This document shows positions 1-8,239 of a stretch of DNA of 44,078 nucleotides, in pieces (position 1 is the stretch's first letter; every line of letters starts with the position of its first letter). The position numbers and the translations under genes were made by a program. The DNA lies in NCBI RefSeq assembly GCF_001044255.1, contig NZ_JYNX01000024.1:1-44078 (forward strand), in the 5' to 3' direction. This stretch comes from Mycolicibacterium chubuense. Its GTDB lineage: Bacteria; Actinomycetota; Actinomycetes; Mycobacteriales; Mycobacteriaceae. Under the pieces are notes generated by a model, which had not been told where the DNA came from, made no database searches, and worked only from the letters and a program-made list of their open reading frames with translations.

Positions 1-155
1 GTGAAGCGGTTCCTAGACAGCTCCACTTCACAACCGGAGGCCTTCCCTGTCACACAGGCTCACCGATAACGGGAGGGACAACCTCCCTGGACATCACAGC
101 TAATCCCCGGCGGACATCTGTTTCTGACGAAATCCGACCGGCAGTAACGCCGATA

Positions 156-167
156 CGTCACGTGACG
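156..167. promoter_or_regulatory. 12 bp perfect palindrome, candidate operator
   Basis: CGTCACGTGACG is a perfect palindrome with a CACGTG core, about 123 bases before the antigen 85 start. Dyads like this often bind dimeric regulators, but I cannot name a regulator. It could be chance. Confidence 0.3.
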
Positions 168-229
168 AAGTAATCGGCGCGGGCGGATGTGAAGCAACGG
201 CATCCTCGGCATCGCGGTGCCGACCGTAA

Positions 230-1249
<1,020 letters not shown>

Positions 1250-1266
1250 CCTCGTCGTCCGAAAGT

Positions 1267-1297
1267 GGCCGGGGCGCAGTCAGTCTGCGTCCCGGCC
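1267..1297. terminator. Bidirectional hairpin terminator between convergent genes
   Basis: A 13 bp stem (1267-1279 with 1285-1297, one G-T pair) around the loop TCAGT. It lies after the antigen 85 stop and overlaps the stop codon (1280-1282) of the opposing gene, so it can end both transcripts. There is no U-tract, which is common in mycobacteria. Confidence 0.7.
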
Positions 1298-1597
1298 GCT
1301 GCCGTCTCCGGGAACCGGCACGGACGTCTCCCAGCGGGCGCGGCGTTGCGCGCTCGACTGCTCCCACCACGGTGGTGTGCCGCGTTCGCCGAGCGCGACC
1401 TTGGCGGCCTGCACACCGGCCCGCGCCGCGGGCTCGTTCGGAGTGCCGCGAGCGCGGCGGACCTCGCGGCGCCACGCCATCAAGATGCGGGTCAGTTCGG
1501 CGCGACGCTGCTCGGGGATGTCCGGATCGGTGGCGCGCCAGCGGCGGCCGTTGATGACGACGTGGTGTCCGTCGTCGGTGAGTTCTGGCTCGCTCAT
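1280..1597 (-). CDS. Conserved actinobacterial small protein (often labelled 'biopolymer transporter Tol')
   Basis: 105 aa, soluble, no signal peptide or membrane segment. It begins MSEPELTDDGHHVVINGRRWRATDP, here read as an N-terminal 'acidic, then V-I-N-G-R-R-W-R' block that recurs in small actinobacterial proteins annotated, without good reason, as biopolymer transporter Tol. The rest is Arg/Ala-rich and predicted helical (about residues 28-90). No catalytic motif is visible and I do not assign a function. The start at 1597 has no visible Shine-Dalgarno sequence and sits seven bases after the hairpin at 1604-1641, so expression may depend on read-through from the upstream secreted gene. 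Confidence 0.75.
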   Translation of the reverse strand: MSEPELTDDGHHVVINGRRWRATDPDIPEQRRAELTRILMAWRREVRRARGTPNEPAARAGVQAAKVALGERGTPPWWEQSSAQRRARWETSVPVPGDGSGRDAD

Positions 1598-1603
1598 GAG
1601 GAA

Positions 1604-1641
1604 ACGACCACCGCAGACCCGTGGGGATCTGCGGTGGTCGT
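1604..1641 (-). terminator. Strong hairpin between two minus-strand genes
   Basis: A perfect 14 bp stem (1604-1617 with 1628-1641) and a 10-base loop, followed on the minus strand by TTTCC. It lies 23 bases after the stop of the secreted gene at 1665-1931 and immediately before the start codon of the next gene at 1597. It can act as terminator of the first gene or as an attenuator of the second. Confidence 0.65.
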
Positions 1642-1664
1642 GGCGTTGTCGATCGGTGCGTCGA

Positions 1665-1931
1665 TCAGTACGTCGGGACGAACACGCCGTTCAGCCAGAC
1701 GCCCCAGTGCTGCCAGCCCTGATCCCAGACCTGCGGGTTGCCCGCGGCCCAGGTCGGATCGACCGGCTTCGGCGGGGCCCCGGCCGGCGGGGTGCCGGTG
1801 CTCGGCCCGGCGGGCGGTGCCGGCGGCGGCGTCCAACCCGGCTGGGCGGCAGCGGTTCCGGCGATTCCCATCGCACCGGCGGTGAGGCCGCCGAACACGG
1901 CTGCACTGGCGAGGACCTGAGTCAACTTCAT
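1665..1931 (-). CDS. Small secreted mycobacterial protein, proline-rich with W-rich C-terminus
   Basis: 88 aa. The start at 1931 is chosen because GGGAG lies eight bases before the ATG and because MKLTQVLASAAVFGGL begins a clear signal peptide, ending near TAAAQ-PGW (residue 29-30). The middle is rich in Pro/Ala/Gly (PPPAPPAGPSTGTPPAGAPP) and the end is aromatic (WDQGWQHWGVWLNGVFVPTY in content). Proteins with this W-rich tail are common in mycobacteria but have no known function. A GGGCC/GGCCC mini-hairpin (1950-1963) lies in the leader. Nothing enzymatic is visible. Confidence 0.8.
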   Translation of the reverse strand: MKLTQVLASAAVFGGLTAGAMGIAGTAAAQPGWTPPPAPPAGPSTGTPPAGAPPKPVDPTWAAGNPQVWDQGWQHWGVWLNGVFVPTY

Positions 1932-2045
1932 CGGTAGAACTCCCATCCCGGGCCTCCTGGCCCGCAGTTCAATGAGTACGGCTAACAACTAACCGCTACG
2001 TGCGCGGGATAAACGCATGCTGTGGCGGATCACACACCGGCTGCT

Positions 2046-2399
2046 ATGACTGAAGCCATGGCAGACCGGCTGCGCAATGAACTGGAGACGATCGCCGCAG
2101 GGGCCGGACGGTATGCCGACGTGGCGCGCACCGCTCTCGGCGATGCCCCCGTCGGCACGCGGCTCGAGGCCGCGATCCGCGCGCTGGCAGGTCATCGCGG
2201 TCCCCGCAGCAGCACGTGCCCGTCGGACGCGGCGCGCGCGGTCGGGGGCGAGCAGTGGCGAGCCCTGATGGACGCCGCGCGCGACACCGCCCGCTCGCTG
2301 GCCCGGACCGGTCTGGTGGAGATCACCCAGCGCGGCGAGGTGCTCGACCCCGACGCCGACTGGCGCGGCCCGATCAGGATCCGCGCCGTGGATCGGTGA
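2046..2399 (+). CDS. DUF3253 family protein
   Basis: 117 aa. The C-terminal block, with CPSDAARAVGG, WR.LMDAARDTARSLARTG, then ITQRG and GPIRIR, matches DUF3253, a small winged-helix-like domain of unknown function that occurs alone or next to other enzymes in actinobacteria and proteobacteria. The N-terminal 60 residues are helical and not recognised. The start is uncertain: GTG2022, ATG2046 and ATG2058 are all in frame and none has a strong ribosome-binding site; ATG2046 is a compromise. The gene ends 29 bases before the methyltransferase, which has its own -10 box. Confidence 0.75.
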   Translation: MTEAMADRLRNELETIAAGAGRYADVARTALGDAPVGTRLEAAIRALAGHRGPRSSTCPSDAARAVGGEQWRALMDAARDTARSLARTGLVEITQRGEVLDPDADWRGPIRIRAVDR

Positions 2400-2416
2400 G
2401 TCCCCTCAGCGCGGCC

Positions 2417-2422
2417 TAGCAT
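2417..2422 (+). promoter_or_regulatory. -10 box TAGCAT, leaderless type
   Basis: TAGCAT ends six bases before the GTG at 2429, so transcription should start at or next to the first base of the start codon. This fixes the methyltransferase start. Confidence 0.65.
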
Positions 2423-2428
2423 GTCGGC

Positions 2429-2971
2429 GTGTCCGACGACGACCGTGACCGCTGGGACGGGCGCTACCGCAGCCTGCCGCCCGCCGAACCCGACGATGGC
2501 CGTCTGCCAACGGTTTTCCAACCCTTCGCGCACCTCTTCCCCACCGACGGCACTGCGCTGGACGTGGCGTGCGGGCGCGGAACGGCGGCGGTGTGGCTGG
2601 CGCGACGCGGCCTGACGGTCCGTGGCTACGACATCTCACCGGTGGCCGTCGCGCAGGCCGGCGTCCTGGCGCAGCGATGCGGATGCACGGGCGCGTCTTT
2701 TGCCGTGGCCGATCTGGATGACGGGCTGCCGCCCGGCGACCCGGTGGATGTGCTGCTGTGCGCGAACTTTCGCGACCGCCGCCTGGACGAGGCGATGCGG
2801 TACCGCGTGCGCGCGGGCGGGCTGCTGGCGGTCAGCGCGCTGAGCGAGGTCGGCGCGACTCCCGGCCGGTACCGGGCGGCGCCGGGAGAGCTCCGGCGCG
2901 CGTTCAGCACCTTCGACGTGATCGCCTCCGGCGAGGCCGACGGCCAGGCCTGGGTGCTGGCGCGGCGGTGA
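2429..2971 (+). CDS. Class I SAM-dependent methyltransferase
   Basis: 180 aa, cytoplasmic. Motif I is ALDVACGRGTAAVWLA (about residues 43-58), followed by the acidic end of strand beta2 in GYDISPVAV (residues 70-78) and the VADLDDGLP block (motif II). This is the compact TehB/UbiE-like Rossmann fold; the substrate cannot be told from sequence. It lacks a family-specific C-terminal domain and is shorter than most small-molecule methyltransferases (about 200-250 aa). The GTG start is supported by a TAGCAT box six bases upstream. The stop abuts the stop of the convergent gene at 2972 with no gap. Confidence 0.85.
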   Translation: MSDDDRDRWDGRYRSLPPAEPDDGRLPTVFQPFAHLFPTDGTALDVACGRGTAAVWLARRGLTVRGYDISPVAVAQAGVLAQRCGCTGASFAVADLDDGLPPGDPVDVLLCANFRDRRLDEAMRYRVRAGGLLAVSALSEVGATPGRYRAAPGELRRAFSTFDVIASGEADGQAWVLARR

Positions 2972-3355
2972 TCAGGGGCCGGTGCGGCGCGGGCGGCGCA
3001 CCGCCCCCCACAGCCCCACGCCGATGCCGACCACCGCACCGCCGAGCCCGATCGCCTTCTGGGAGCGGCCCAGCTGATCGTGCACGCTGAGCCCGCCGAG
3101 GAGGTCAGCCGCGTCGGCGCCGCCCGAAGCCAGAAACCAGCCGCGGGTGTCGCGTTCCTGCAGCGCCGCGGCGACCAGCATGGCGCCGATCAACGCGTCG
3201 CGATACCCCATCGAGCGCAACAGCAGCCGCGCGGTCGGTGGCGGATCCCCCGGATCCCCCCAGAGCCGGTTGGCGCGCAGCGGATCCACGAGGAACGAGA
3301 TCCCCGAGGTGAGGCGGATGCCGCCGGCGACCAGCGCGGCGCGATCGCGAGCCAT
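2972..3355 (-). CDS. Small DUF4267-like membrane protein
   Basis: 127 aa. Hydrophobic segments lie at about residues 6-22, 51-66 and 100-118, with R-L-T-S-G and an RSMGYRDALIGAML block typical of small actinobacterial membrane proteins close to DUF4267. No enzymatic motif is present. It starts six bases after the stop of the STAS-like gene at 3362-3730, so the two form an operon; the charged tail RRPRRTGP is cytoplasmic or periplasmic and cannot be placed. Function is unknown. Confidence 0.7.
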   Translation of the reverse strand: MARDRAALVAGGIRLTSGISFLVDPLRANRLWGDPGDPPPTARLLLRSMGYRDALIGAMLVAAALQERDTRGWFLASGGADAADLLGGLSVHDQLGRSQKAIGLGGAVVGIGVGLWGAVRRPRRTGP

Positions 3356-3361
3356 CCGCGG

Positions 3362-3730
3362 TCAGCCGGCGGCCCAGGCGGCGGCCTGGTCCAGCTCGGC
3401 GAGCGGGTACAGCGCGATCTCACCCGGGACCATCCACGCCAACGCGTGCAGCGTGTGCACCACCCACTCCTTGTCGGTGACCACCGCGACGCGCCGGAAC
3501 GCCGCGTGATGGCGGAACAGCGCCCCCAGCCCCAAACGCAGGTCCTCGGCCAGGCCGCCGGGACCGAACCCCTCGTAGTCGTCGGCGATGACCTCGACGA
3601 GCCTGATCTCACCGGTTGCCAGCATGTCGTCCATCGCAGGCCGGAAATCGCGCAGATCCTGACCGCGCAACCGGCCCGAGACGCGGATCCCGGCCACCCC
3701 CGGCGGCATGTCCTGCAATATCTCGATCAT
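3362..3730 (-). CDS. SpoIIAA-like STAS family protein
   Basis: 122 aa. The pattern MIEIL.DMP.GVAG..V.G.L...D, then EVIADDYEGFGPGGLAEDL and RVAVVTDKEWV fits the SpoIIAA-like family (PF11964), which shares the STAS fold with anti-sigma antagonists but usually lacks the phosphorylated serine. Such proteins occur singly in many bacteria and their role is unclear. The start is supported by a -10 type box CAGACT seven bases upstream. It is first in a two-gene operon with the membrane protein at 2972-3355. Confidence 0.8.
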   Translation of the reverse strand: MIEILQDMPPGVAGIRVSGRLRGQDLRDFRPAMDDMLATGEIRLVEVIADDYEGFGPGGLAEDLRLGLGALFRHHAAFRRVAVVTDKEWVVHTLHALAWMVPGEIALYPLAELDQAAAWAAG

Positions 3731-3737
3731 GCTGGGC

Positions 3738-3743
3738 AGTCTG
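3738..3743 (-). promoter_or_regulatory. -10 box CAGACT, leaderless type
   Basis: On the minus strand CAGACT ends seven bases before the ATG at 3730. It matches NANNNT rather than the full TANNNT consensus. Confidence 0.45.
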
Positions 3744-3761
3744 GCACGCCGGCAGCGTGCC
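3743..3761 (-). terminator. Hairpin after the LLM oxidoreductase gene
   Basis: GGCACGC and GCGTGCC form a 7 bp stem with the loop CGGCA. It lies 23 bases past the stop of the gene at 3785-4669 and overlaps the -10 region of the next gene. Confidence 0.45.
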
Positions 3762-3784
3762 CGGGCGTGATCCGGCGGGTGTTG

Positions 3785-4669
3785 TCAATTCTGGCGTGGC
3801 AGAAGCTCTTTGGCGAAGGTGTTCAGGAAATCCTGGGTACCGATCGAACCGGCGGGCCGGATCACGAACTTGGTGAGCCCCGCGGCGATGTAGTCGTCGA
3901 GCCGGCGGTGCAACTGCGTCCAGTCGGCGGCCACCAACTCGGCCGGATCGAGGTCGGGACGGCGCTTGCGGATGGCGGCGAGCACCGGGGCGGGCAGCTC
4001 GCCGTCACCGACGGCGAGGTTGATGCCGTAGTGGTCCTCGGGCACCTCCCGTCCGGCGGCCGCGGCGGCTGCGCGGATCTGCCCCACCGCCTCCCCTGCC
4101 TCCGCCGGGGTGAGGAAGCTACCCAGCCAGCCGTCGCCGTAGGCGCCGATGCGCCGGTATCCCGCCGGTGACGAACCGCCCAGCCAGATATCCAGCCGCC
4201 CAGGGGGTCTGGGCATCACCGTGGCGTCGCGAACGGAGAAGAACTCGCCGGAGAACGACACGGTGTCTTCGTGCAGCACCCGGCGCAGCAGCTGCAGCGA
4301 CTCGTCGAACACCGCCGCGCGCCTGCCCTCGGGCACCACGAACAGGTCGCGCTCGACGGGCAGGGCAGACCGCAAGCCGAACACCGGCAGGACCCGCTTG
4401 GGGGCGAGCGCAGCCAGCGATGCCAGCTGCTTGGCGACCAGCACCGGGTTGCGGCCGGGCAGCACGGCGACCGACGTGCCCACCTTGAGGTCGCGGGTCC
4501 GGGAGAGCGCGAACGCCATCCCCACCACCGGATCGATGGCGGGCGAATAGACCAGCTCGGAGAACCACAGCGAGTCGATGCCCGCCGACTCGAGCTGGTC
4601 GACGAACCCCGGCAGCGCGTCCGCGCCGACGTCGACCCCCAGGCTGACCCCGAACCGCACCTTCACCAT
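3785..4669 (-). CDS. LLM-class F420-dependent oxidoreductase
   Basis: 294 aa. A luciferase-like TIM barrel: VRFGVSLG at the N-terminus, GIDSLWFSELVYSP, VGTSVAVLPGRNPVLVAKQLASL (the family's strand-3 block) and WLGGSSPAGYRRIGAYGDGWLG. These match mycobacterial LLM oxidoreductases, most of which use coenzyme F420 and act on unknown substrates. The start at 4669 is preferred to longer in-frame options because GGGAGGA lies just upstream and the barrel begins at once. It is divergent from the alpha/beta hydrolase at 4734, with 64 bases between. Substrate cannot be inferred. Confidence 0.88.
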   Translation of the reverse strand: MVKVRFGVSLGVDVGADALPGFVDQLESAGIDSLWFSELVYSPAIDPVVGMAFALSRTRDLKVGTSVAVLPGRNPVLVAKQLASLAALAPKRVLPVFGLRSALPVERDLFVVPEGRRAAVFDESLQLLRRVLHEDTVSFSGEFFSVRDATVMPRPPGRLDIWLGGSSPAGYRRIGAYGDGWLGSFLTPAEAGEAVGQIRAAAAAAGREVPEDHYGINLAVGDGELPAPVLAAIRKRRPDLDPAELVAADWTQLHRRLDDYIAAGLTKFVIRPAGSIGTQDFLNTFAKELLPRQN

Positions 4670-4721
4670 GGACTCCTCCCGCCGCGACGACCACTCCAGC
4701 ATGCGGCACGGTCGTCGATGA

Positions 4722-4727
4722 CAGGAT
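4722..4727 (+). promoter_or_regulatory. -10 type box CAGGAT, leaderless type
   Basis: CAGGAT ends six bases before GTG4734, in the same GACAGGATG context found before the DUF899 and tenA genes. It favours GTG4734 over GTG4728 as the start. Confidence 0.5.
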
Positions 4728-4733
4728 GTGGGC

Positions 4734-5486
4734 GTGGCAGAGCGCATCACCTTCCCCAGCAGCAGCGGCCCGACGCTGGCAGGTCTGATCGACGTGCCGC
4801 AGGGTGAGATCCGCGGCTGGGGTGTGTTCGCGCACGGTTTCACGCTGGGCAAGGACTGCCCCGCCGCGAGCCGCATGTGCAAGCAGCTGGCCGCCGAGGG
4901 CATCGGCATGCTGCGGTTCGACAATCTCGGACTCGGTCATTCCGAGGGCGACTGGGGCGACGGCTCGTTCTCGCACAAGGTCGACGACACGGTGCGGGCC
5001 GTGAGATTCATGAACGACTCGGGTCGTGAGGTGCGCCTGCTCGTCGGTCATTCGTTCGGCGGCGCCGCCGCCATCGCCGCCGCTCATGACTGTCCGACGG
5101 TGGCCGCGGTGGCCAGCGTCGCCGCGCCGTTCCAGCCCGCGCACGTCGAGAAGAACTACGACGCGCTGGTCAGCCGGATCGAATGCGACGGCGAGGCACC
5201 GTTTCTCATCGGCGGCAAGGCGCTCACCCTGCGCCGGCACTTCATCGAGGACGTCCGCAACGCCGACCTGCGTGAGCGCATCAAAACGCTACGGCGGGCG
5301 CTGCTGGTCATGCACTCGCCCACTGACAACACGGTCGGGATCGCCAACGCCAGCGACATCTTCCGCGCCGCACGGCATCCCCGCAGCTTCGTCTCCCTGG
5401 AGGGAGCCGATCATCTGCTGACCGAGAAGAACCAGGCGGCCCGGGCTGCGCGCATCGTCAGCGCGTGGGCCGACCCCTACCTGTAG
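4734..5486 (+). CDS. Alpha/beta hydrolase (hydrolase half of the hydrolase-OsmC family)
   Basis: 250 aa, cytoplasmic. FAHGFTLGKDCPAASR, LRFDNLGLGHSEG, the nucleophile elbow GHSFGG, an Asp in HSPTDNTV and a His in GADHLL give a complete Ser-Asp-His triad. The closest architecture is the 'alpha/beta hydrolase-OsmC' protein, but the C-terminal OsmC peroxidase domain is absent here and no OsmC gene follows. GTG4734 is chosen because of the upstream CAGGAT box. It is followed by a strong convergent terminator. Substrate is unknown, probably an ester or acyl compound. Confidence 0.87.
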   Translation: MAERITFPSSSGPTLAGLIDVPQGEIRGWGVFAHGFTLGKDCPAASRMCKQLAAEGIGMLRFDNLGLGHSEGDWGDGSFSHKVDDTVRAVRFMNDSGREVRLLVGHSFGGAAAIAAAHDCPTVAAVASVAAPFQPAHVEKNYDALVSRIECDGEAPFLIGGKALTLRRHFIEDVRNADLRERIKTLRRALLVMHSPTDNTVGIANASDIFRAARHPRSFVSLEGADHLLTEKNQAARAARIVSAWADPYL

Positions 5487-5493
5487 AACGCAC

Positions 5494-5532
5494 CAGTGGG
5501 CGGGTCCGCGCCTGCGCGGAGCCCGCCCACTG
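5494..5532. terminator. Strong bidirectional terminator
   Basis: An 11 bp stem (5494-5504 with 5522-5532) continues after a one-base bulge into a 6 bp stem TCCGCG/CGCGGA with the loop CCTG. It lies between the convergent genes ending at 5486 and 5541. Confidence 0.8.
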
Positions 5533-5540
5533 TCACGATG

Positions 5541-6974
5541 TCAGTTTTGTGAACCGCCCGAGCCGGAGTCGCTGCTCTTCTTGGCGCCGGAATCCGACGC
5601 ACCGCTCTTCTTCGCCGAGCTCGAGTCACCCGCGTCCGAGGACGTGGTGTCGGGCTTCTTCTTGAAGCTGTCGCTGAGCTTGGAGACGCTGGCGCTGATC
5701 GAGTCGCGCACCTGCTTGACCGCTTCGCTGGTCGCCGTCGGCTTGCGGTGCTTGGGGCCCTTGGACGCCGCGGCACCGTCGTCGGTGGCCGGGGCCTCGG
5801 CGGCGGGGGCTTCCGCGGCGGGCGCCGCGGTGACCGCCGGAGCGGTCAGCGCCGTGGTGGACTCCTGCGTGGTGGCCTTGTCCGAGGTCGCCGTGTCGGT
5901 GGTGTCGGCAGCCAGCGTCGTCGTCGTCGTGGTGTCGGGATCCTCGAAGACCGGGCCCGGAATCGGCTTGTTGTCCGGGTTGGGGACGAACGGGGCGCAC
6001 AGCGAGCACTGCGTGCCGAGAACGAACGGGTTGAAGGCAGTGTTCAGGCCGCGGCCCAGGCTGGTCAGGCTGGCCGTGATCAGCTCGGGGGTCACCGGCT
6101 TGATCTGCGAGAAGTCTGGAGTGTTGGTCAGGCTGTCGTAGAAGCTGGTGAACGGCTTGGTCGGGTCGAGCTTGACGGTCTCGCCGGACCAGGGCACTTC
6201 CTGGCCGTCCGGATCCTTGACGTAGCACTGGCCGTCGGCGCTGCAGCTGATGCCCTCGCGGGTTTCTGGGAACGTGTATCCCTCTGGCGAAAACAATGCG
6301 CCGATGTGACGAAGATCAAACATTTTGCTCAGAATGGCTGTGGGGTCGTCACACGCACCGGGGCCGGTGCCGGTGCAGCCGGAGTTCATCGGTAGCTGAG
6401 ACGCGGCGATCGCGGCGAACATGTTGCCCAGGGGCACGGACAGGGCAGGGAACGGCACCAGCACGTTGGCCAGCGCCTGATAGCGGGGCACGTCGGCGGT
6501 GTCGGTGCCGAGGATGTTGGTGGGGCTGTAGACCCACCAACTGCCGCCGTAGTACAGATCGGCGCCGAGGCCCACGACGTTACCGTCGGGCTGAGTCAGG
6601 GTGATGCCCTCGTACGTCGGCTGGAAGCTGGGGCCGCCATCGGGCTCGCCGCCCAGGTGGACGTTGCCGTCGCCCAGTGCGGTGAAGAAGTTGTACGGCG
6701 TATTGGCAAGCGCGATAAACAGGTTCGCCGGGATGTTGAACATGTTCGTGCTGTCCGTGGTCGAGACGAACGGCGCCGCCGTGGGCAGGCCCGTCGGCTC
6801 GGCGCACAGCGCACTCGAGCTGCCCGCGGCGCAGCTCTGGGTCGCGGCGACCAGGTTGACGTCGTAGCTCGCCATCCGCAGGTCCAACTGCGAGGTGACC
6901 GGCGTCGCGGAGATGACGCCGGCGCCCATCAGGGCTACGCCGGCGGTGACGTAAGAACGTGCAGATGTGCGCAT
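5541..6974 (-). CDS. Large exported mycobacterial protein with Ser/Thr/Lys-rich tail
   Basis: 477 aa. The start at 6974 has GGAGGGGG seven bases upstream and begins a signal peptide, MRTSARSYVTAGVALMGAGV. The body (residues 40-330) has blocks seen in a mycobacteria-only exported family: NIPANLFIALANTPYNFF, GGSWWVYSPTNILG, FPALSVPLGNMFAA, MNSGCTGTG and paired cysteines (CSLC). The last 130 residues are low complexity: Thr-rich (DTTTTTTLAADTTDT), Ala/Pro-rich repeats (AAEAPAAEAPA), then Lys/Ser-rich to the end. This tail looks like a flexible wall-spanning or surface segment. No catalytic motif is visible. A role in the envelope is inferred only from export and composition. Confidence 0.85.
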   Translation of the reverse strand: MRTSARSYVTAGVALMGAGVISATPVTSQLDLRMASYDVNLVAATQSCAAGSSSALCAEPTGLPTAAPFVSTTDSTNMFNIPANLFIALANTPYNFFTALGDGNVHLGGEPDGGPSFQPTYEGITLTQPDGNVVGLGADLYYGGSWWVYSPTNILGTDTADVPRYQALANVLVPFPALSVPLGNMFAAIAASQLPMNSGCTGTGPGACDDPTAILSKMFDLRHIGALFSPEGYTFPETREGISCSADGQCYVKDPDGQEVPWSGETVKLDPTKPFTSFYDSLTNTPDFSQIKPVTPELITASLTSLGRGLNTAFNPFVLGTQCSLCAPFVPNPDNKPIPGPVFEDPDTTTTTTLAADTTDTATSDKATTQESTTALTAPAVTAAPAAEAPAAEAPATDDGAAASKGPKHRKPTATSEAVKQVRDSISASVSKLSDSFKKKPDTTSSDAGDSSSAKKSGASDSGAKKSSDSGSGGSQN

Positions 6975-7174
6975 GACGCGCCCCCTCCATGTTGCTGTGC
7001 GTGACCCCGACCGCGAGAAACGTATCCAGAATGTGATCAATTGTCTACTGGACATCGACGAATTCTCATCAACCATTCATTTGCTGACGCGGCCGTCAGT
7101 TAATTCGTGCGGCGACAAATAGCAAACAATTGCCGATGCGGCGACGAAATTCGTGGCGATTAGGCTGGGCGCTC
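6975..7174. other. AT-richer divergent promoter region
   Basis: This gap is clearly AT-richer than its surroundings. On the minus strand TACGTT at about 7019-7024 could be the -10 box of the exported protein gene (leader about 40 bases, ribosome-binding site GGAGGGGG). On the plus strand TAGGCT at 7161-7166 serves the MOSC gene. A small dyad CTGACG-cggc-CGTCAG is at 7084-7099. The words AATTCGTG and GCGGCGAC each occur twice. Confidence 0.45.
7161..7166 (+). promoter_or_regulatory. -10 box TAGGCT, leaderless type
   Basis: TAGGCT ends eight bases before GTG7175 and so selects that start over the upstream ATG7130. Confidence 0.6.
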
Positions 7175-7609
7175 GTGCGTATCGTCGCTATTCATCTGGC
7201 CCCCGGGCGGCGCATCCCGACGCGCGCGGTCGACGCGGTCGTGGCCGAAGCGGGCAAAGGCCTGGTCGGCGACCGCTATCACGGCACCCGGCACCGCCAC
7301 GTCACCCTGCAGTCGCGCGAAGCGCTCGACGTCGCGGCCGCGCAGCTGGGCCGCCCCGTGGACTCCGGCGCGACGCGCCGCAACATCACCGTCGACGCCG
7401 GAGAGATCCCGACGAAACCCGGCACCAGGATCCGGATCGCCGACGTCGATCTGGAGGTGGTGCGGGTGTCGGCCCCGTGCCGCCTGCTCGACGATTGGAT
7501 CGGTCCCGGCGCCGCCGCCGCGCTCAGCCGCCGCGGTGGGTCGGTCTGCCGGGTGCTCAGCACGGGCACCCTGCAGGTCGGCGACGACGTCGTCTTTCCG
7601 CAGGACTGA
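7175..7609 (+). CDS. MOSC domain protein
   Basis: 144 aa, almost exactly one MOSC domain, the fold that binds the molybdenum cofactor in sulfurases and in YiiM/YuaD-type proteins. Signature elements are GLVGDRYHG (residues 28-36), the HVTLQSREAL block, TRRNITVDAG and the conserved cysteine in SAPCRLLDDW (about residue 99). Stand-alone MOSC proteins detoxify N-hydroxylated compounds or carry sulfur in metal-cluster assembly; which applies here is unknown. The GTG start is supported by a TAGGCT box. The gene converges on the secreted protein ending at 7616, with only six bases between. Confidence 0.88.
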   Translation: MRIVAIHLAPGRRIPTRAVDAVVAEAGKGLVGDRYHGTRHRHVTLQSREALDVAAAQLGRPVDSGATRRNITVDAGEIPTKPGTRIRIADVDLEVVRVSAPCRLLDDWIGPGAAAALSRRGGSVCRVLSTGTLQVGDDVVFPQD

Positions 7610-7615
7610 CCGAGA

Positions 7616-8125
7616 TCAGCTGCCGTCGCCGCCGCCGACTTCGGCGGGCAGCGGGGGCGGCAGCGGTGTGGTCGGGGTCGCCGAGGTGGTCGGCCCGGCG
7701 CCCGGTGAACTGGTGCTCGCCGGCCGGTGGAAGTCCAGCATCGGCTCGTCGCGGATCACCTTCTCGGCCGCGCTGATCACCAGCGCGTCGGCGGTGACCA
7801 TGTACTCGATGCCGTCCCGGGACGCGGTGAAGGCGCCGTCGGCCGACTGGGATGCCGCGGCGATCAACTTCGCCCCGTCCCGGACCCGCACCCCGCGGTA
7901 CTCGAGGTCACCGTCGGCGAGCTTGCAGATGGCCACCCGAGAGCCGGCGGTGCTGCCGAACACGACCGCCGTCGCCGGGGCTGCGCACCGTGCCGTCGAG
8001 TCGATGTACCCCCGGCTGTCCGACGGTGGCGCGGAGGACGCGGACGGAGCCACGGCGAGCAGCGCCACGGCCGAAGCGGCCGTCGCCAGGGCGGTGCGGA
8101 CGAGGACGGTGCGGTGCGAAGACAT
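7616..8125 (-). CDS. Secreted protein of unknown function
   Basis: 169 aa. MSSHRTVLVRTALATAAS begins a signal peptide that ends near ASSAPP (about residue 33). Two cysteines (about residues 47 and 67) probably form a disulfide. The middle (RGYIDSTARC, CKLADGDLEYRGVRVRDGAKL, DGIEYMVTADALVISA) resembles small mycobacterial secreted beta-rich proteins without a known role. The C-terminal 35 residues are Pro/Ser/Thr-rich. GGTGGA upstream of the ATG is a weak ribosome-binding site. No enzyme motif is seen. Confidence 0.78.
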   Translation of the reverse strand: MSSHRTVLVRTALATAASAVALLAVAPSASSAPPSDSRGYIDSTARCAAPATAVVFGSTAGSRVAICKLADGDLEYRGVRVRDGAKLIAAASQSADGAFTASRDGIEYMVTADALVISAAEKVIRDEPMLDFHRPASTSSPGAGPTTSATPTTPLPPPLPAEVGGGDGS

Positions 8126-8239
8126 CACTGTCCACCAGACCACGCCGGGACAGAAGTTGCGAATGGCCCCGGCAGATTTTCGCGCATCGTTGGGCCATCG
8201 AGACCGGACCGTAATGAACCGAGTCCGAACGGCGATGAC

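Noticed and set aside
7102-7160. Repeated words AATTCGTG and GCGGCGAC before the MOSC gene
   Set aside because: Short, unequal spacing and mixed order; likely chance in a skewed promoter region.
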